Below are positions 10,884 to 24,000 of a stretch of DNA of 64,000 nucleotides, in pieces. The translations under genes and the position numbers were made by a program. The notes under the pieces are model-generated. The model had not been told where the DNA came from, did not search any database, and saw nothing but the letters and a program-made list of their open reading frames with translations. Positions within the stretch are counted from its first letter, which is position 1; each line of letters begins with the position of its first letter. The DNA comes from Phalacrocorax aristotelis (lineage: Eukaryota > Chordata > Aves > Suliformes > Phalacrocoracidae), in contig NC_134279.1 in the NCBI RefSeq assembly GCF_949628215.1, forward strand, positions 77,196,830 through 77,260,829, in the 5' to 3' direction.

Positions 10884-11237
10884 CTGGCAGGACTGTGAGA
10901 AAAGCACTGCGAAAGCTGTAGCCCATGGTGTTTGCCCCTAGGCAAATGTACATCCCTGCATCCTCTTCCTTGGCTCGAGTAATCATCAGTTTGTTCAGGT
11001 AGGAACCATCGGGACGGGACCAGACCTCCCCTGTGGGCAGCACAACGAACTTCTGTCCCCCAACGTCGATGGTTGAGTTGTACTTGCTCTCCGTGCCGTA
11101 CTCCACCCTTTTCAGCCACTGGATGACAGGTTTGACATCGCTGCGGACTTTGCACTGGAAGGACGTGGTCCCACCATAGTCTACCGTCGTGTTGACGGGG
11201 TGTGTCCCTGTCAGGATGGGCTTGGACCTCGTCCTCT
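10884..11237 (-). CDS. FGFRL1: FGFRL1 exon encoding the third Ig domain (Ig3/D3)
   Basis: This 354-bp exon is phase 1 at both ends (acceptor ag at 11238-11239, donor gt at 10882-10883). It encodes the membrane-proximal Ig domain. The first two bases complete a Gln codon from the Ig2 exon and give [19 protein letters not shown]. Ig-fold landmarks are visible: the first Cys in SFQCKV, the core Trp in VIQWLKR, and the second Cys in the [11 protein letters not shown] motif of strand F. Two N-glycosylation sequons (NTT and NST) are present. The exon ends in SAFLTVLP, just before the juxtamembrane stalk. In the FGF receptor family this domain contributes to ligand binding, and in FGFRL1 it has been linked to cell-cell fusion and adhesion. 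Similarity to mammalian FGFRL1 is close to residue-for-residue, with no stop or frameshift. Confidence 0.98.
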
Positions 11238-11334
11238 CTGCACAAAAACACAGGGAGCTCCATGGAAAAAAGTTGTTTGCCAACCTCATTAACTTGTGAT
11301 TGCAGAAGCACAGGAAAAAGGTGTAGGAGGGATG

Positions 11335-11640
11335 CAAAATAATTGTCTAGTCCAACTCCTGGCCCAAAGTCAGGCTGAGATTTCTGCAAAGCTCTCCTGC
11401 TATAAATTTGCCTGGCCTCTGTGAAAAACTCTAATGGTAGATGCTTTCTAGTCTCTCCACATAACTACTCCGTTGTCTGAGGTTTAGCAAGTCTTTTCTC
11501 ATGCTCAGCCTGAATCTTCCTGTTTCTAAAAAGGAAGCTACTTTACTTACATCAGACCTGGAGAAAAGTTTGCTCTCCCTCTTAGGCCTTAAATTTTGGA
11601 ATATTTTCTTCAGCCTTCTCTTCTGTACACTGAACAACCC
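11335..11640 (-). mobile_element. Diverged CR1 LINE fragment in FGFRL1 intron
   Basis: The order of blocks matches an antisense CR1 3' region: a gtctagtccaactcctggcc-like terminus, then tctcatgctcagcctgaatc, then cagccttctcttctgtacac. It is heavily diverged with approximate limits. It abuts, but does not overlap, the Ig3 exon acceptor region. Confidence 0.55.
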
Positions 11641-12149
11641 TCCTAACTACTAAGCAAACAGGGTCCTAGGAATCCCTTATAGAAGGTTTTTCTGTCTTTG
11701 CTGTGTTTCTGCTCTCTCAGGTCACACATGAAGCATTTATATTTGAGTACCCAGTTTGTGGTGGTATTACGCGGCACCACACAAATCAGACCTGGCCTTT
11801 TTACTCATTGGCAAGTATTGTAAGTCCAGTCTGGACTTCTGAATTTCCCCATTCCCTTGATGTTTGCTGCAGCTATGAGATAACAAAAGGGGTCATCCTT
11901 CCTTGTACTCCCACTTATCCCCTTGTCTCAGGGACCATATCCCAGAATAATGGGATCTTAATGATGTACCTTGACCTCAGGGTCAGAGGCTGCAGTGATC
12001 TTTCTTGAGTCTTGATGAGAGGAAGATAAATGGCCCGATAGTAGCAAAAAAGGCCAAAACCCATTTCAGATCAAATTTGGGCAATAGTACAGGCCTGAAC
12101 ACAAATAAAGTGGATTATTTCACTGTAAAGGTTCACTTGATATTGACCC

Positions 12150-12504
12150 TGATGATATCTTACCAATGTTTCTAAGTTTCTGAAGGGAGGGTGTAAAGAA
12201 GATGAAGCCAGGTATTTTTCAGTGGTGCCCAGTGACAGGACCAGAGGCAATGGGCACAAACTGAAACGCAGGAGGGTCCCTCTGAACATCAGGAAACACT
12301 TCTTGACTGTGAGGGTGGCCGAGCACTGGCACAGGTTGCCCAGAGAGACTGTGGCATTGCCACCCTTAGTCATATTGGAAAGCCATCTGGACACGGTCCT
12401 GGGCAACTGGATCTAGGTGACCCTGCCTGAGCGGAGCAGTTGGACCAGATGACCTCCAGAGGTCCCTTCTGACCTCAGCCATTCTGTGATTCTGTGATGC
12501 TGTG
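12150..12504 (+). mobile_element. CR1 LINE 3' fragment in FGFRL1 intron
   Basis: In plus orientation. The end of the CR1 reverse-transcriptase frame can be read (VVPSDRTRGNGHKLKRRRVP, then HWHRLPRETVALP). It is followed by the 3' UTR block with gaccagatgacctccagagg and a tail of ATTCTGTG repeats at about 12480-12504. It is 5'-truncated. Located within the Ig2-Ig3 intron. Confidence 0.9.
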
Positions 12505-14592
12505 TCTCTTACCACCATGTCTGGTAGGGTGCAATTTACAGGTGAATATGACAGAATCTTATGTATTCTCAAACACGACCTCAGTTTTTTATCAGATTAT
12601 TTACAAGTCCATATCTATTGAGAGTCCACTCTGGCTACCCCCAGTTTGGGGACAGTGAAGGATGGGGTAAGATATTTTCTTTCTCCTTTTGGTCTTCTCA
12701 AATTTTCCCAAAAGACAGAAAACATTGGATGGGAAAAGGCCCCTCCTTTCAGACTAATGGCAAGCTGTGGATATTGTCTCATCTTTTGTCTGGGAGTCCT
12801 TCAGGAGATACCTGTCATCACTGTTGCTGGCCCTGGTAGATGTCCATGGGGACAAAATTCTACTGGAAGCCATTCCATGCCATGTCATTCAGTGCTGGGT
12901 ATGCTGAGACCACAGGTACTACTGCTGAGGAAGATCTTCACTTTGTCCTCACCTCCCTGCTTTTATTCTTTCTTTCTTCGGTCTAACCATTCCCACACTC
13001 ACTATGGAGCAAATTTTTGTGGAGGAAGAGCTCAGAAGGATTTTGCTTTTCTAGCCAATAACAAAATCTTTCCTTTCTCACAAAATTTTTTTGCCTCAAG
13101 TTTCAGCTGATGAAGGAAACAAGATGGTAGGAAAGGAAATCAAACACAAGAGGTTCACAAGACCATCCTTTCCAGCAGGATCGTTAAGCCTTAGGTTGTG
13201 TCAACACCACATAAAGTCAAAGGAAAAATATATCCCTCATTCTGAAGAATGTTTGCATTTTTTTTAGTGCTAGCAACAGAGAAATCAGTCACAGTTTCCA
13301 GACAAGGAGGTACTGCAAACCTGTATCCTAGGCACAGAGAGAAATTATGGTATCACAGTGGGTGGTAACTGCTGGCAGTCATCAACTACTTTTGACAGCA
13401 AACACTGTTGGATTGAGCATGTAACAAAACAGCTCCCACCAGCACAGGCTTTGGGGTGAGAGGAAGGAACAATGGACCCTCTTTCAAAAACTCAGGATAC
13501 TTTCAATAATGAGGGCTCTAAAGATGTGCTTGGGAAACAAAAATACCACAGTGGTCTCTGCAGGCTCTGCCTTGGGACTATGAGCAGAAATCACAGCTGG
13601 GGAGACTGAGACTCAGATAAGCAACACTTAGGAGTGGAGGCTCAGGGCGGCGGGGGTGGAAAGGAGGAAATTGAATGAAACCTGTAATGCTCCACAGAAT
13701 GGTTAAAAATAGAAAGATGTCTGAAAACTGCTTAATGCCCTTATCTCCTGACTCTGGTTCCAGCTTTGGTTACTGTTTTCACTCCTAGCCAGCAAAAGCT
13801 AATGAAAACAAAGGTTACATACATCTTTAAGTTGATAAAAACCAAGAAAAACAGGGACACAGAAAGGGGTTTGTTCCTGGTGCTGTCTGGTTTTGATGAA
13901 GTGAAAATGCCACAGCTGCCATTAGGATGGGGCTTGATTCATTTCCCTGTCTCTGCTCCTGGTTTTAGTGTAAACACATGTTTTTACTGTCTCCACACAG
14001 CTGCATCTTTATCAATCCCAGATGTCCAGCAGGTTTGTGCCTTTGGAGCCCAACAGAGCTCCCCACATGTGCTTTTAATTCCTGTGATTCTAGAGAAAGG
14101 ACTTATCAGAAAACAGATCTTTACCTTTAAGAACTATCTTTCACACTGGGATAAACTTTCTCATGCTAAAATGTATGCACAGACAAACAACATGCTTTCC
14201 ATGTGGTTGGAAATAGCCCTCCATGCCCCTGCTCCTCATTAGTGAAGGCTATTCAAACTTTCCTCCACTCAGCTCATCTTCTTCATTTTCTTGAGTTGGC
14301 TGCTCTGTAATCATTTCCATGACAACATGTGATGATGTCATGGACAAGCACAATGATTTAAGAATAAGAACTCTTCTCTGGTAGACTTAGGTAGGATTTG
14401 AGTATAATTATCTGCAGTAATAATAGGGGAAACAGGAGATTAGAGACCAAGAATTAGAATAGCTAGATAGTAAGAAGAGCAATTTACTCTACCCCACCGC
14501 AATGCAGGGGAATCCCCCCCCGCTCATCTTCTAAGGGTTGAATCTTTAAAGCTATGTAGACATCTAAAGATACAGACAGGATCCCAGTGGGA

Positions 14593-14608
14593 TTTTTTTT
14601 TTTTTTTT
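14593..14608. repeat. T16 homopolymer run
   Basis: Sixteen consecutive T on the plus strand, A on the FGFRL1 sense strand, within the Ig2-Ig3 intron. Confidence 0.9.
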
Positions 14609-15215
14609 AGTATCTCATTTGTACCCACCTGAACCTTTAGATGGCCAAATGTTTAGTAAAATCTGGCCCTCAAGCTTTGTCTGATTAATCACACTGGTCA
14701 TAAGATTTTTGCTAATTCCCTTGGGAGCCTTCTCTGATGAAGTGGGCCTCCTATTACAGCTATCTGACTACATTTTCAATTGATTGGTTTCACCCTATCA
14801 CCTCTCTGATAGAGCAATCTAGGCCATCCTAAATATTTCAGCCCCTCTTCTATGGTACATGAAAAAGCTTTCTCAGATAGTTCTCAGTCTGTCCTTGAAT
14901 TGACTCTGTTGGTAGTATAAGATTGAACTGGGCAATAGTGAACTTTTACCATGCAGGTGCCCTTAGAGATGACTTTTCCCCAAGTATCTCTCCTTGTTTT
15001 AGCTACTAAATTGTATAGTTGCTACTCTGTCTTGCCCAGGTGTTAGGTTTATTCTGGAGTTTCAGTAATGTTTTCTCTGTCTCTGCTGATGTTTTTAACA
15101 ATTCCCCATTTCTGTGTCCAGCTATTGGCACTGCACACTTGCCATCACGCTGTCTTTACTCAGCCACCCCTCTTCTCAAAGCTCCCTGCCTTTCCACCCC
15201 AGAGGCTGCACTTAC

Positions 15216-15500
15216 GGATTACTTCAACTTTGTATGTTGCATTGATTTCTCCGACTTTGTTAAACACTCGGCAGGTGTATTTCCCACTATCTTCTGGCTT
15301 CAGGTTCTTCAGGTTCAACGTCCACTTCTTCTTCTTGTTCTCCCCAATCTCTTGGGGTGTGAGGGGCTTGTTGTCCTTCAGCCACGTGATGTCAGGCCGT
15401 GGGTTCCCGCTTGCCACGCACTTCAGGCGGATGGAGCTGCCGACAGGACGGGCGATCACTCTCCGTCTCATCTTGGCAGGCTGCGTGAACCTGGGCCGGG
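15216..15500 (-). CDS. FGFRL1: FGFRL1 exon encoding the second Ig domain (Ig2/D2)
   Basis: This 285-bp exon has an acceptor ccttttgcag at 15501-15510 and a donor gtaag at 15211-15215. It is phase 1 at both ends. It starts (after the split Ala) [18 protein letters not shown], a basic stretch matching the heparin-binding segment of FGF receptor Ig2 domains. Ig landmarks are the Cys in RLKCVASG, the Trp in ITWLKD, and the Cys in [12 protein letters not shown]. An NAT glycosylation sequon lies near the end, followed by YKVEVI before the split Gln. In the family, Ig2 with its basic patch binds heparan sulfate and contributes to FGF binding. The exon is intact and joins the neighbouring exons without a frame change. 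The opposite strand also carries a long open frame, which is a shadow of this exon. Confidence 0.98.
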
Positions 15501-18500
15501 CTGCAAAAGGCATGAAAAATCGACTGTGGTGAGCAAAGGTCATGCAAAGAAGGATACTGCTGTCAAGTGTCATGGCCAAATTTGCTTGAGAGGCACCCAG
15601 CAGCCCCATACATACCAATGTATCACTCGCTTTTATATCGTCAGCTCAAACTGATTTCCTGAGAAAGGAGACACCATCCAGCCCGATGCATTTGAATGTC
15701 TACTGGACCGCTATGGCCACCGCATTAGCCTTCTGCATGGCACAACCCTGGAATATCTCAGTGTCCGTAAGGCAACTGCGCCAGACCGTCTCACAAAATA
15801 ATATCAAAATCACACTATTTTAGCTGAAGGCAAAATGCAGCCCCATAATCACATTATAATTGCTACCATATTCCATGCCACAAATGCAAGCCCTTAGCCA
15901 AGACCAAAAGAAAAACCTCAAATTCCTGTTTTGCTGACGATTTTCTCAATCTTTTGCCTGTCACTTGAAACTTCATTTTCTGAAGATGTTTTGCCCTTAG
16001 CTCTCACTGGCTTTAATCGGACTTTAGAAGAGTCAACATCTTTTCAATATGTAGGAAAGTCTTAGAAGTATGCCACACTTTTGTACATGGATCTGAACTT
16101 AAATGTATGCAACCCACTCAACGTTAATTTATGAAGCATTCATGCTGAAAGGCCCAAAGAAGCAAACAAACAAATGGAAAGACCCCATAAAAAACCCTTG
16201 AGTTTGTTGTTAGAATATACCCCATGCCAGTCCATCCCAAAAAAGGAGAAGTTGAAGCAATAGCTGGTGGTGGACAGAATCATGGGTTAAACAGTCACCT
16301 TATCTTAGCAAGGAAATCACCAATATTTCTAATGGCAGTGACAAGAATACTGAAGAAATGCAAGGTCCCCACCTAGCAAAATCTGAAACTTTTAGGACAG
16401 TTGAAACAATAGAACATGATCTGTTGCAAGGCAAAAGCTTGTCTAATAGTATTCTGTAGTGAATTCCAAAGAAATTACAAATTTCTCACAGTTACTTTAA
16501 TCATGCAATGCCAGTCCAGGGGCACTTCTAATTGCAGTCTCCTGCTGAGATTAACACCACTTCTGACTCCCACTTGGCACTTTCCCCCTACATCCAGAAT
16601 ACTCCTGCCAAATTCACCTGTCTTTACTCTTTATTTTGGCAAAGCCAGTTTGTCCTCCAAGTCCATTCAGCATTTCCACAACAGGTTTCTCCCCCTGCTT
16701 TTGAACCCTATTTCTTGCTTACCATGACCTTACTCTTCAGCCCCAAAGGGTAGTCACCCTGCATTTTTGCACTCCCCTGGTAAATCCTCCCTGATTCTTT
16801 TCCTGGGATATAGAAGAAACAGATAATGAGTGGCCTGCTCTGTGGCACACTGGGCTGAATTATGCCAACAACCGTTGGCCTTCACCAACAGCAACTGGAA
16901 AGCCACAACCTCAGTAGCATGTAACACACCAAAGCAATCTGAGAATGCTGTGCTTCAAGTATCAGAAAAATTAGATGGGATGGATCAGATGGCACAGTTG
17001 GACTCTTTACTAGAGAGCCAGCCCTGCTGCCCAGGGCTGAGGGTCAGAAGCTCTGGGAAATGCATTGTAGTGGAGTTTTGCTGGATGGAGGATGTTGGTC
17101 TGCAGCTTCCTCTCTCCAAGCACTTGGAAAAGGCAGCCATCGCCCTCCGAGGTCTGTGAGCATATCCCTTAGTTCTCAATCCCCTGAAGCCTTGCCCAAC
17201 ATCCGTCTCTATCGGAAGAAGTCACCCTTTGGCACACCCCTCTCTTCAGTGTCCTTCTCTGTAGAGGAAACCATCTGCCTACACAGCTTTCCCTTGCCCT
17301 CCTTGGCTGTCATTTTGGGTCCCAGCCCTTTCGTGTTATTTCAAACTCCTGCTCAGAAATGCTTTACTCTCCATACAGAGGCTTTCATGTGTAATCTAAT
17401 GAACCAGAGCAACTCCAGCACTGAAAGTCCTTGCCGTGACAGCTGAGCAGCAAGTGTGACATACTAACCCACTCCACAGGTCGTGGTGCGTAAATTGCTG
17501 GGTATTCCCTTGGGGGTCTGCTGCAAGAGGAGGCCCCCTCCCAGCAAAAACAATCGCTCTGGGAGAGACAATTAACCCTGTCAGAACTGCACGTTGTGAG
17601 CAATGGCATGGCGAAGTTTAAGTCTGAGCTGAGGGAGCCGTGCTGATAAGGGCTGTCATTGTGGAAATTGAGAAAATGTCTGCAAGGTGCATGGAGAGGT
17701 TAAGAACCAGCTGTGGAATGGGTCTAAACAGTTACCCTCTAATACAGCAGAAATTTACTCTGAGACCAGGAACTGCAGGTCCAGGTAGGGATAGATCCTC
17801 ACTGGATGGGATTCCTGGGCTGGAACTAACATATCAAAGAGCAAGTTGGAGACAGGACAGCCACACTACCTATGCAGGGTGGAAAGTCAAGTGTGTGACT
17901 CTAAGCTCTCACTTTCCTTTACCTCTTCCCTGCTTCCACATCAATATTTCAGGACTTGGTGGTCTCCCTGCTCAGTAAGGGCACGGCAAGACAGAAACTC
18001 TCTTTCGTCCCAAAAAAGCAGGCCTGTGACATTTCTGGTTTTCGTCCCATTGCGACTCCCAGAAATCTGCCTGGAGAGCTGCGTTCACTCCTCGTACATT
18101 GTCGCTCAGATACATATCAAACTACAGGTATAGCTAAACTTCTTTGGCTCTTCCTGTCTGTCTTTCTTCTTCTGCTTAAAGAAGGTTAAGTGATTATGTG
18201 GTCTCAAAAGCTACTCCAGGCTATGTGCAATATGCTGAAACCAGATCCCATTTACACAGCCCTGAATGTTTCCTTGACAAAAGCCTGAATTGAACAAGTT
18301 TAGAAAAGCCAGTTAACAATAAAGGGAGAAAGAGGGAGACACACAGAAGAGAGAAAAGGAGACCCAGCAAGCACAAAGGAGAAAGGAGAAGCAGCAGTGT
18401 GAGAGAGGCAGAAAAGTCTCTTTTGAGTTGGTGCTAGTAAATGTCTGGTCCCAAATCTGTGTCATTTACAGAAGTTTTGCTTGTTGGAGTGCCAGCGAAG

Positions 18501-20753
18501 GCCATTACAAAGTGCCTCTGTTATTTATACTTCACATGGTTGCTCTCCTCCACATTGCTTGGCGTTTGCTTTATAAACACAAACCACACATTTGTACAGT
18601 ATAAATTATGCCACTCACAAGAGCAAGGGAAAACACAAGTGGATGGGGACAAAGAGACAGTGCTGTGTACAAGTTCCTTGTTGAGATGCTGTTTACCATG
18701 AAGATATACTGAAGCTAGTGAAAATTAAATTAAACAGAAGGCTGTTGGCACAAAGACCTGGGAAGGAAATCAGCAATCTCTTCTCCCTGTGGGACATGTC
18801 GAGGTGCATGGATAAGTCCCAGAGGCTCCTTTCAGACATTGCTCATACAAAGTGAGGTGGTTAACTAAAACATGTATTCTGCTGCGATTTGCCACAACTA
18901 CCTCCACATAGCGATGGTCAGTACCACTTCAAGATTTCACGGCACTTATACAAAGAAGTGTTATGATAAGACTAAGTATTGAAATACTTTCAAATCTTTT
19001 GGGTAAGTGATCGGTCAGTTGTGGGAAGACGTGAGTGTGTCTGTCTATCTTTCCTCACATCATCTCGCTGATCTTGGTGGGGGCAGGACTTCTCCCCAGC
19101 GATACCACTCCATGACGGTAGCTGGAAAGCAAAGTGAAGCTTGTTTTTTAACCATGCTTCCCCTCTCCCACTTCTCTAGGGCCCAGGACTCTGCAAATAC
19201 AAACTGCTCCTTCACCCGTTATCCTCCAGAGCCCTGCAGACACACAGTGACCCTCCCTGCACACCAGCACTTTGCTGGTGATCACTGCTGGGTGGAAAGG
19301 GCCCGGGGACGTGTGTGGCCTGCCTCAGCCATTCCCCTGCTTGAGGAGAGGAGACAGGAGGGAGGGAAAGGGGAAAAAGCAGAGGTGCAGGAACACTGCA
19401 GCACAAAGAAGGACTGGGCCAGGGCATCACAGAATAAGACACAATCTGATATGAGATTATCAATGCCTAATAATTTTACTAGTGCTTACATCTTTTTTCA
19501 TAATATTATTGTTGTATTGATCCATCATCCATCAGCTCTACCAGAAGCATATCTGCCATGGCATTCAATGTCTGCCTCTGTCTCCACCAGGGTAATGAAG
19601 AGAGGAGAGATGGCACTTTTCTTGCTAGATGCTGAATCCCTCCTGAAGGACTCCTGACCTGTAGTTTGTCTAAGCCACCCTTTCTCTAGCTCTAAAATGT
19701 TGTCATCCTTTTCCAGAATGAGTTACCTTCCTCTCCCAGAGCAAGCTCAGTCTCAGATGAATCTGTAATTCAATGTTGTTATGCCACTGCCTCCTCCAGA
19801 TGTGGACTGGACTACACTGCAGCATACCACATACCTTGTTTGCCAGCTCCTGAAGAAAACTGGCCTCAGCTCAAGTGGTGGGGACTCATATGGTGAAAGC
19901 TTGACAGGTTCCACCCCTGCTGTTGCTGTGAGGTTAATCCCTGGCCACAAATGTGGTACAAAGCCATCTCTGTATTATAAAATTAAAAAGAGGGATGTAC
20001 TGCAAGAGCAAAATGGAAATGCTGTGCTTTATCCCTCAAGGTCTTAAACTCACGTTGCACTTCTGTCAGTAATGGCCAAAAGCTGTTTGGCATCAGCCTG
20101 ACAAATTATTGTCCTTCAAGGAGTGCTTGGACCAAACTTTGGACCTGCAAGTCTTGCGGTGATTCAGAACCTTTTCCAAGTGAGATTTTAGCAGTTCCCC
20201 AAAGCTCTGCAACAGCATCAAACTCCTATGCTTGAACAGTACAGGGCTTAGAGAAGTCCATGCAGGTGTCTAAAACAGAGGGTAATTTAAAAAAAAAACT
20301 CAGCTTTAGCCTAACTCTAATTCTCCCGAAGTGAAATCAGACCTCCCATTTGCCCTCAGTGGGAGCAATGTTATGTTGGCACTGAAGATTTTTGGAAATA
20401 TCGCTGTAAAAGTCAATATGCCTTTTACAGAGAGTCTATGAAAGCTATAATAGCTGCACATGCAAAAGAAAGTCACTGCCCAGAAAAACAAATGCAAGGG
20501 AGAACCATGCTGGGGTGTATGGCAGGGGGCCCTAGAGCGGACCGCAGGCTGCATGTCACAGAAGGACTCCTGGATGGGATCCATTCACACCGACATGTTC
20601 AGCTGACGCTCTGTTTATTATTTGACCATTCTATAAGGAGAACTCACTCCAGTCGCTCTGCCTTGCCTTTCCTTCAGCAACTGAGAAATGTGCTGTGTGA
20701 ACAGCACTGAACCAAGAACCGAGAAAAACCAAGAAACATACACAGCTCCTTAC
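15501..20753 (-). other. FGFRL1: FGFRL1 intron between linker and Ig2 exons
   Basis: The intron is about 5.3 kb, with a gtaagg donor at the 20753 end and a ttttgcag acceptor at 15501-15508. I see no confident repeat family, RNA gene or coding frame inside it. Short open frames on both strands are ordinary noise. Confidence 0.9.
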
Positions 20754-20834
20754 CCCATTGCTTCCCAGAATGATCTTCATATTCTCCATTGGAGCCTTCA
20801 GGTACCTGGCTATCCTTCCCTGAGCTGGTATCAT
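20754..20834 (-). CDS. FGFRL1: FGFRL1 short linker exon (acidic region between Ig1 and Ig2)
   Basis: This 81-bp exon is bounded by a strong pyrimidine-rich acceptor (tttgcag at 20835-20841) and a gtaagg donor at 20748-20753. It is phase 1 at both ends. It encodes 26 complete codons beginning DTSSGKDSQ and ending DHSGKQW. Split codons give Asp at the 5' side and Ala when joined to the Ig2 exon (W-A-RPRF). Human FGFRL1 has a linker exon of the same codon length (ISPGKES... ending QQW), which supports the assignment despite the small size. The stretch GEYEDHS is acidic and corresponds to the acid-box-like linker between Ig1 and Ig2 in FGF receptors. The exon was found from splice phase and homology rather than open-frame length. 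The next upstream exon (Ig1) is not in the window. Confidence 0.93.
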
Positions 20835-22776
20835 CTGCAAAGGAAAGGAAAGGGAAGGTGTTAAGAAGGTCTCCTGCACCACAGCAGTATGACAACAAGT
20901 TTGCATTTCCTTCTGGAGGCGCCACGCAGCTGAAGCACACTCAACCTACATTTGGCATCCACATCCTGGCACTTACAGCCTGGCTAGTTTAATGAACAAT
21001 TCAGTTTGCTGCTTTATGAGCTTTTCAGCAGGCTACCAAAGCAATGGGAGATGAATCAATGTTTCCATTAATAGCTGACAAAAGCCTCTTTGTTTATGTT
21101 TACAGGTTCCTGTTCCCTAGGAAGAGCTGATCCATTGTACTTTCTATGCAAATAACGGTATAAATAAAAATTACAGATAATTAAACCTAGGAGGTGGGGG
21201 AAGACTTATGTGATCAGTCACACAGAGCACAAGCAACGGAACCGGGGCCACTAATTCGCCTTTCAGCTTCCATACAAAATCAGGAAAGCAAACAGGTCTG
21301 GGGTCAAATGAGCCCTCAAGGGATGCTGAATGCAATGCGATTGCTAGAGAAAGCAATACTGAATTGAAAAGCTGTTTGTGTTGTGTTTTTCTTTTGTTTT
21401 GTATTTTTAATTAAGACCACCCGTCTATCTGTACTGACAATACATCACTTTCTTCCTCACCACTGTAGGTGTTTATACCACTACCACAGAGCAGCATCAA
21501 GGTCTCCACTCTGTGCCCTGTACTGCTTGGAGAAATAGAAATAGAAATCACCACAAGGTGAAACCCCCATCTCTCCAGCAGCCCCCACTTTAAATTGTCT
21601 CTGTGATATGGCCACCTACAAGGTCTCCACGAAAGCCAAGGGAGCAGGAGAGTGCCCTGAGCCTCCTTCTGCAACCTGGGTGACGCTGGTGGCCTCACAC
21701 CTCTGCAGTGCCCAGATGTGAAGCTTTTTCCTCCTCCAGTAACAGCCTGACCTCTACTGCACATGCACTCAGCTCAGAGCACCCTCTTATAGCAATGCTT
21801 CACACCAGGAGAGAGGTCCACCTGAGGGACTTTGGACACCTACAGGTGATGGCACAGCAAAGTATGGCTCTTCCACAGCTACTTCTGTGCTCTGCAGATG
21901 CTACAGCCCCATATGGCAGCTGGATCTGAGGTGAAGATCTTGATCAAGAGCTACTCAGTTCCTGGCTAGAGTGCACTGAAGTGTGTGAAGTTTGATTTTC
22001 AGAGATAGGTCAGGTGAAGGCTGGGAGAAGGTTCACCTGAATAAGAAGCTGCCCCGCAATGGTGTTAAAAAATAAACATAACATGAGAAGTGGAAACATC
22101 TGGCCTAAGGAATGAATCCCTCCAAATGCTCAACTCCTAAAACCCATAAGAAAAATGTCTTACGAGCAAAAGAGAGGAAATTTCTTGCTGTAATCTCTGC
22201 AGCAGAGAGGAAAATCTTATCTCAGCTTATACATGAGCATGCCTCCCCCCAAATGTACAAATAGTAAAGCTGTTCCTTACAGTTGTTCTAGAAGCTGGGT
22301 TGTGCTTCAACAGTGCATGGTGTGTAAACTTATGTGCAGTCTTTGTGTGAGAAGAACATGTGTTTAACCCCATCCTCACCCCAGTTTCCACTATGTAGGA
22401 AAATCATCCCATCTCTTCAGCATGGGGCATTTTATGCCCACACATGCTCCAATCTCATTTGCCACTGTCCCGTAAGCAGAGAGGCTGCAATGCCGTATGG
22501 GCTTGTCCCCCCTCGCCCCTGACAGATTTTTCCCTTCTCCTTGTGGTTACTTCGGCAAGTTTCCCCCGGAGGTATGTGCAGCTGTCACTTCGAGGGGAAA
22601 AGAAAACTTTTAGGGTAGCAGCACACAGTGCTCTTACTTCAGCAGCTCACTCCAGCTGACTGACCCTTCCCACCTCCCTCTCGCCCTCTGTCCATTGCTG
22701 GAAACCTGGAGGCTCTCCCAGGGGCTCTAGCCAGCTGCCAGCTCAAACCACAGGGAAGCAGTGTGACATGCAGTCA

Positions 22777-22883
22777 CGCTCAGGAAACAGCAACTCTTGC
22801 GCGGTGCCGTGAGTGCAAACGTACCGCCCAGTCTCTGCCGAGGCTGGCCCGGAGCCTGTGTTACAGACGAGACGAGTAACCCG
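22777..22883. other. Local CpG cluster in large intron
   Basis: Eleven CpG dinucleotides fall within 107 bases, against a CpG-poor background. No exon or repeat was recognised. It may be a regulatory element or a diverged GC-rich remnant. Confidence 0.5.
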
Positions 22884-24000
22884 TGTGCTGTGCTTTACAA
22901 ATATATTTTTACAGCCTTGGCAAACTGAATGCAGGGAATACAAATATACCCATTATATATGATGGCCTGCATATGACAGATCGTCTCCTTTCAGTCAAAA
23001 TACTGAATCGATTATCTTCTGGCACTTGTACAGGTTTTCATATAAATATCAGTAGTGCTACTAACGAAATCTTGGAAGCTCTCTGACAGAGGACTTAGTA
23101 AAACCCCTAGCACAATTAGAAAAATGTATTGAGTAATGGAGAATAAACAAAACCTGTGGTCAGAGACGTAGGATTCCTGCCCATTGTTAACTGCCGAATA
23201 TCTTAAAAGTGGTTAAGATGTTTAAGTGGCAATGTTCTGTCAATTATATCTTAATCCTACTCAGCCTGGTGTACAAAGAGCAGTATATCCTCCCTTGCCT
23301 CCTGCCTCATGTTACAGTATGTCAGCCCATGTGCACTCCTCCTGCCTACACACAAGGACTGACTGGCGTTCTCAACACCTCTTGACATGCTGCCAAGCTT
23401 TTGATGTAAATAAGGTTGTTCTGAACCTGTTTGATCCTTTGAAGACTCTTTGGTTGTTATCCTGCCAAATCCCAAACCTGCGGCATAACCTACCAAACCG
23501 AGAAAAAAATCATTTTGGGGGGAAAAGATCAGGATAACTAGTGCCACCGTGCTGAGCCTATGAAAGAGATGATTTGGCAGAGGAGCAAGACTCAAATAAA
23601 TAACTGCAGGCATTTAGAAATATTGGTTTAAATCCACTGGAACCAGTTTCACTTTTGTTAGGAATGTGGTAACGTTAACAACAACACATAGCAGAAATCT
23701 TGGTGGTGGTGGGGAAATGTCATAAACATGGAAACTCATGGAGAGCAAAACTATGCCTTCCCATCCCCTGAGCTGCACACTGGGTGAGGGATGTTATAGC
23801 AGTCTCCATTCCAGCTGCAACACGCAGTGAATTCGGTTCCTACCTTCAGCGTGACTGTAACTGAATGAACCCACACTTGAGAATTGTAGGAAAAATGCTG
23901 ATTCATGAGATCCAGAAACAGGATGAAACTCATTTTGGGAAGATTCCCTGAAGCCCAGGAATCTCCAGTCAAACTTAAAAGTGTGAGGCAGCAGAATAAC

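Larger units (their letters stand above)
11238..15215 (-). other. FGFRL1: FGFRL1 intron between Ig2 and Ig3 exons
   Basis: The intron is about 4.0 kb, with a gtaag donor at the 15215 end and an AG acceptor at 11238-11239. It contains two CR1 fragments in opposite orientations (11335-11640 and 12150-12504) and a T16 run at 14593-14608. Nothing else was recognised. Confidence 0.9.

Noticed and set aside
14830..15010. Possible further old CR1 fragment (cagcccctcttctatggtac and nearby)
   Set aside because: The resemblance is vague and no diagnostic tail or block order could be confirmed.
15019..15654. Plus-strand open frame of 211 codons
   Set aside because: It runs antisense over the FGFRL1 Ig2 exon. 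The open frame is a by-product of the codon use of the real exon.
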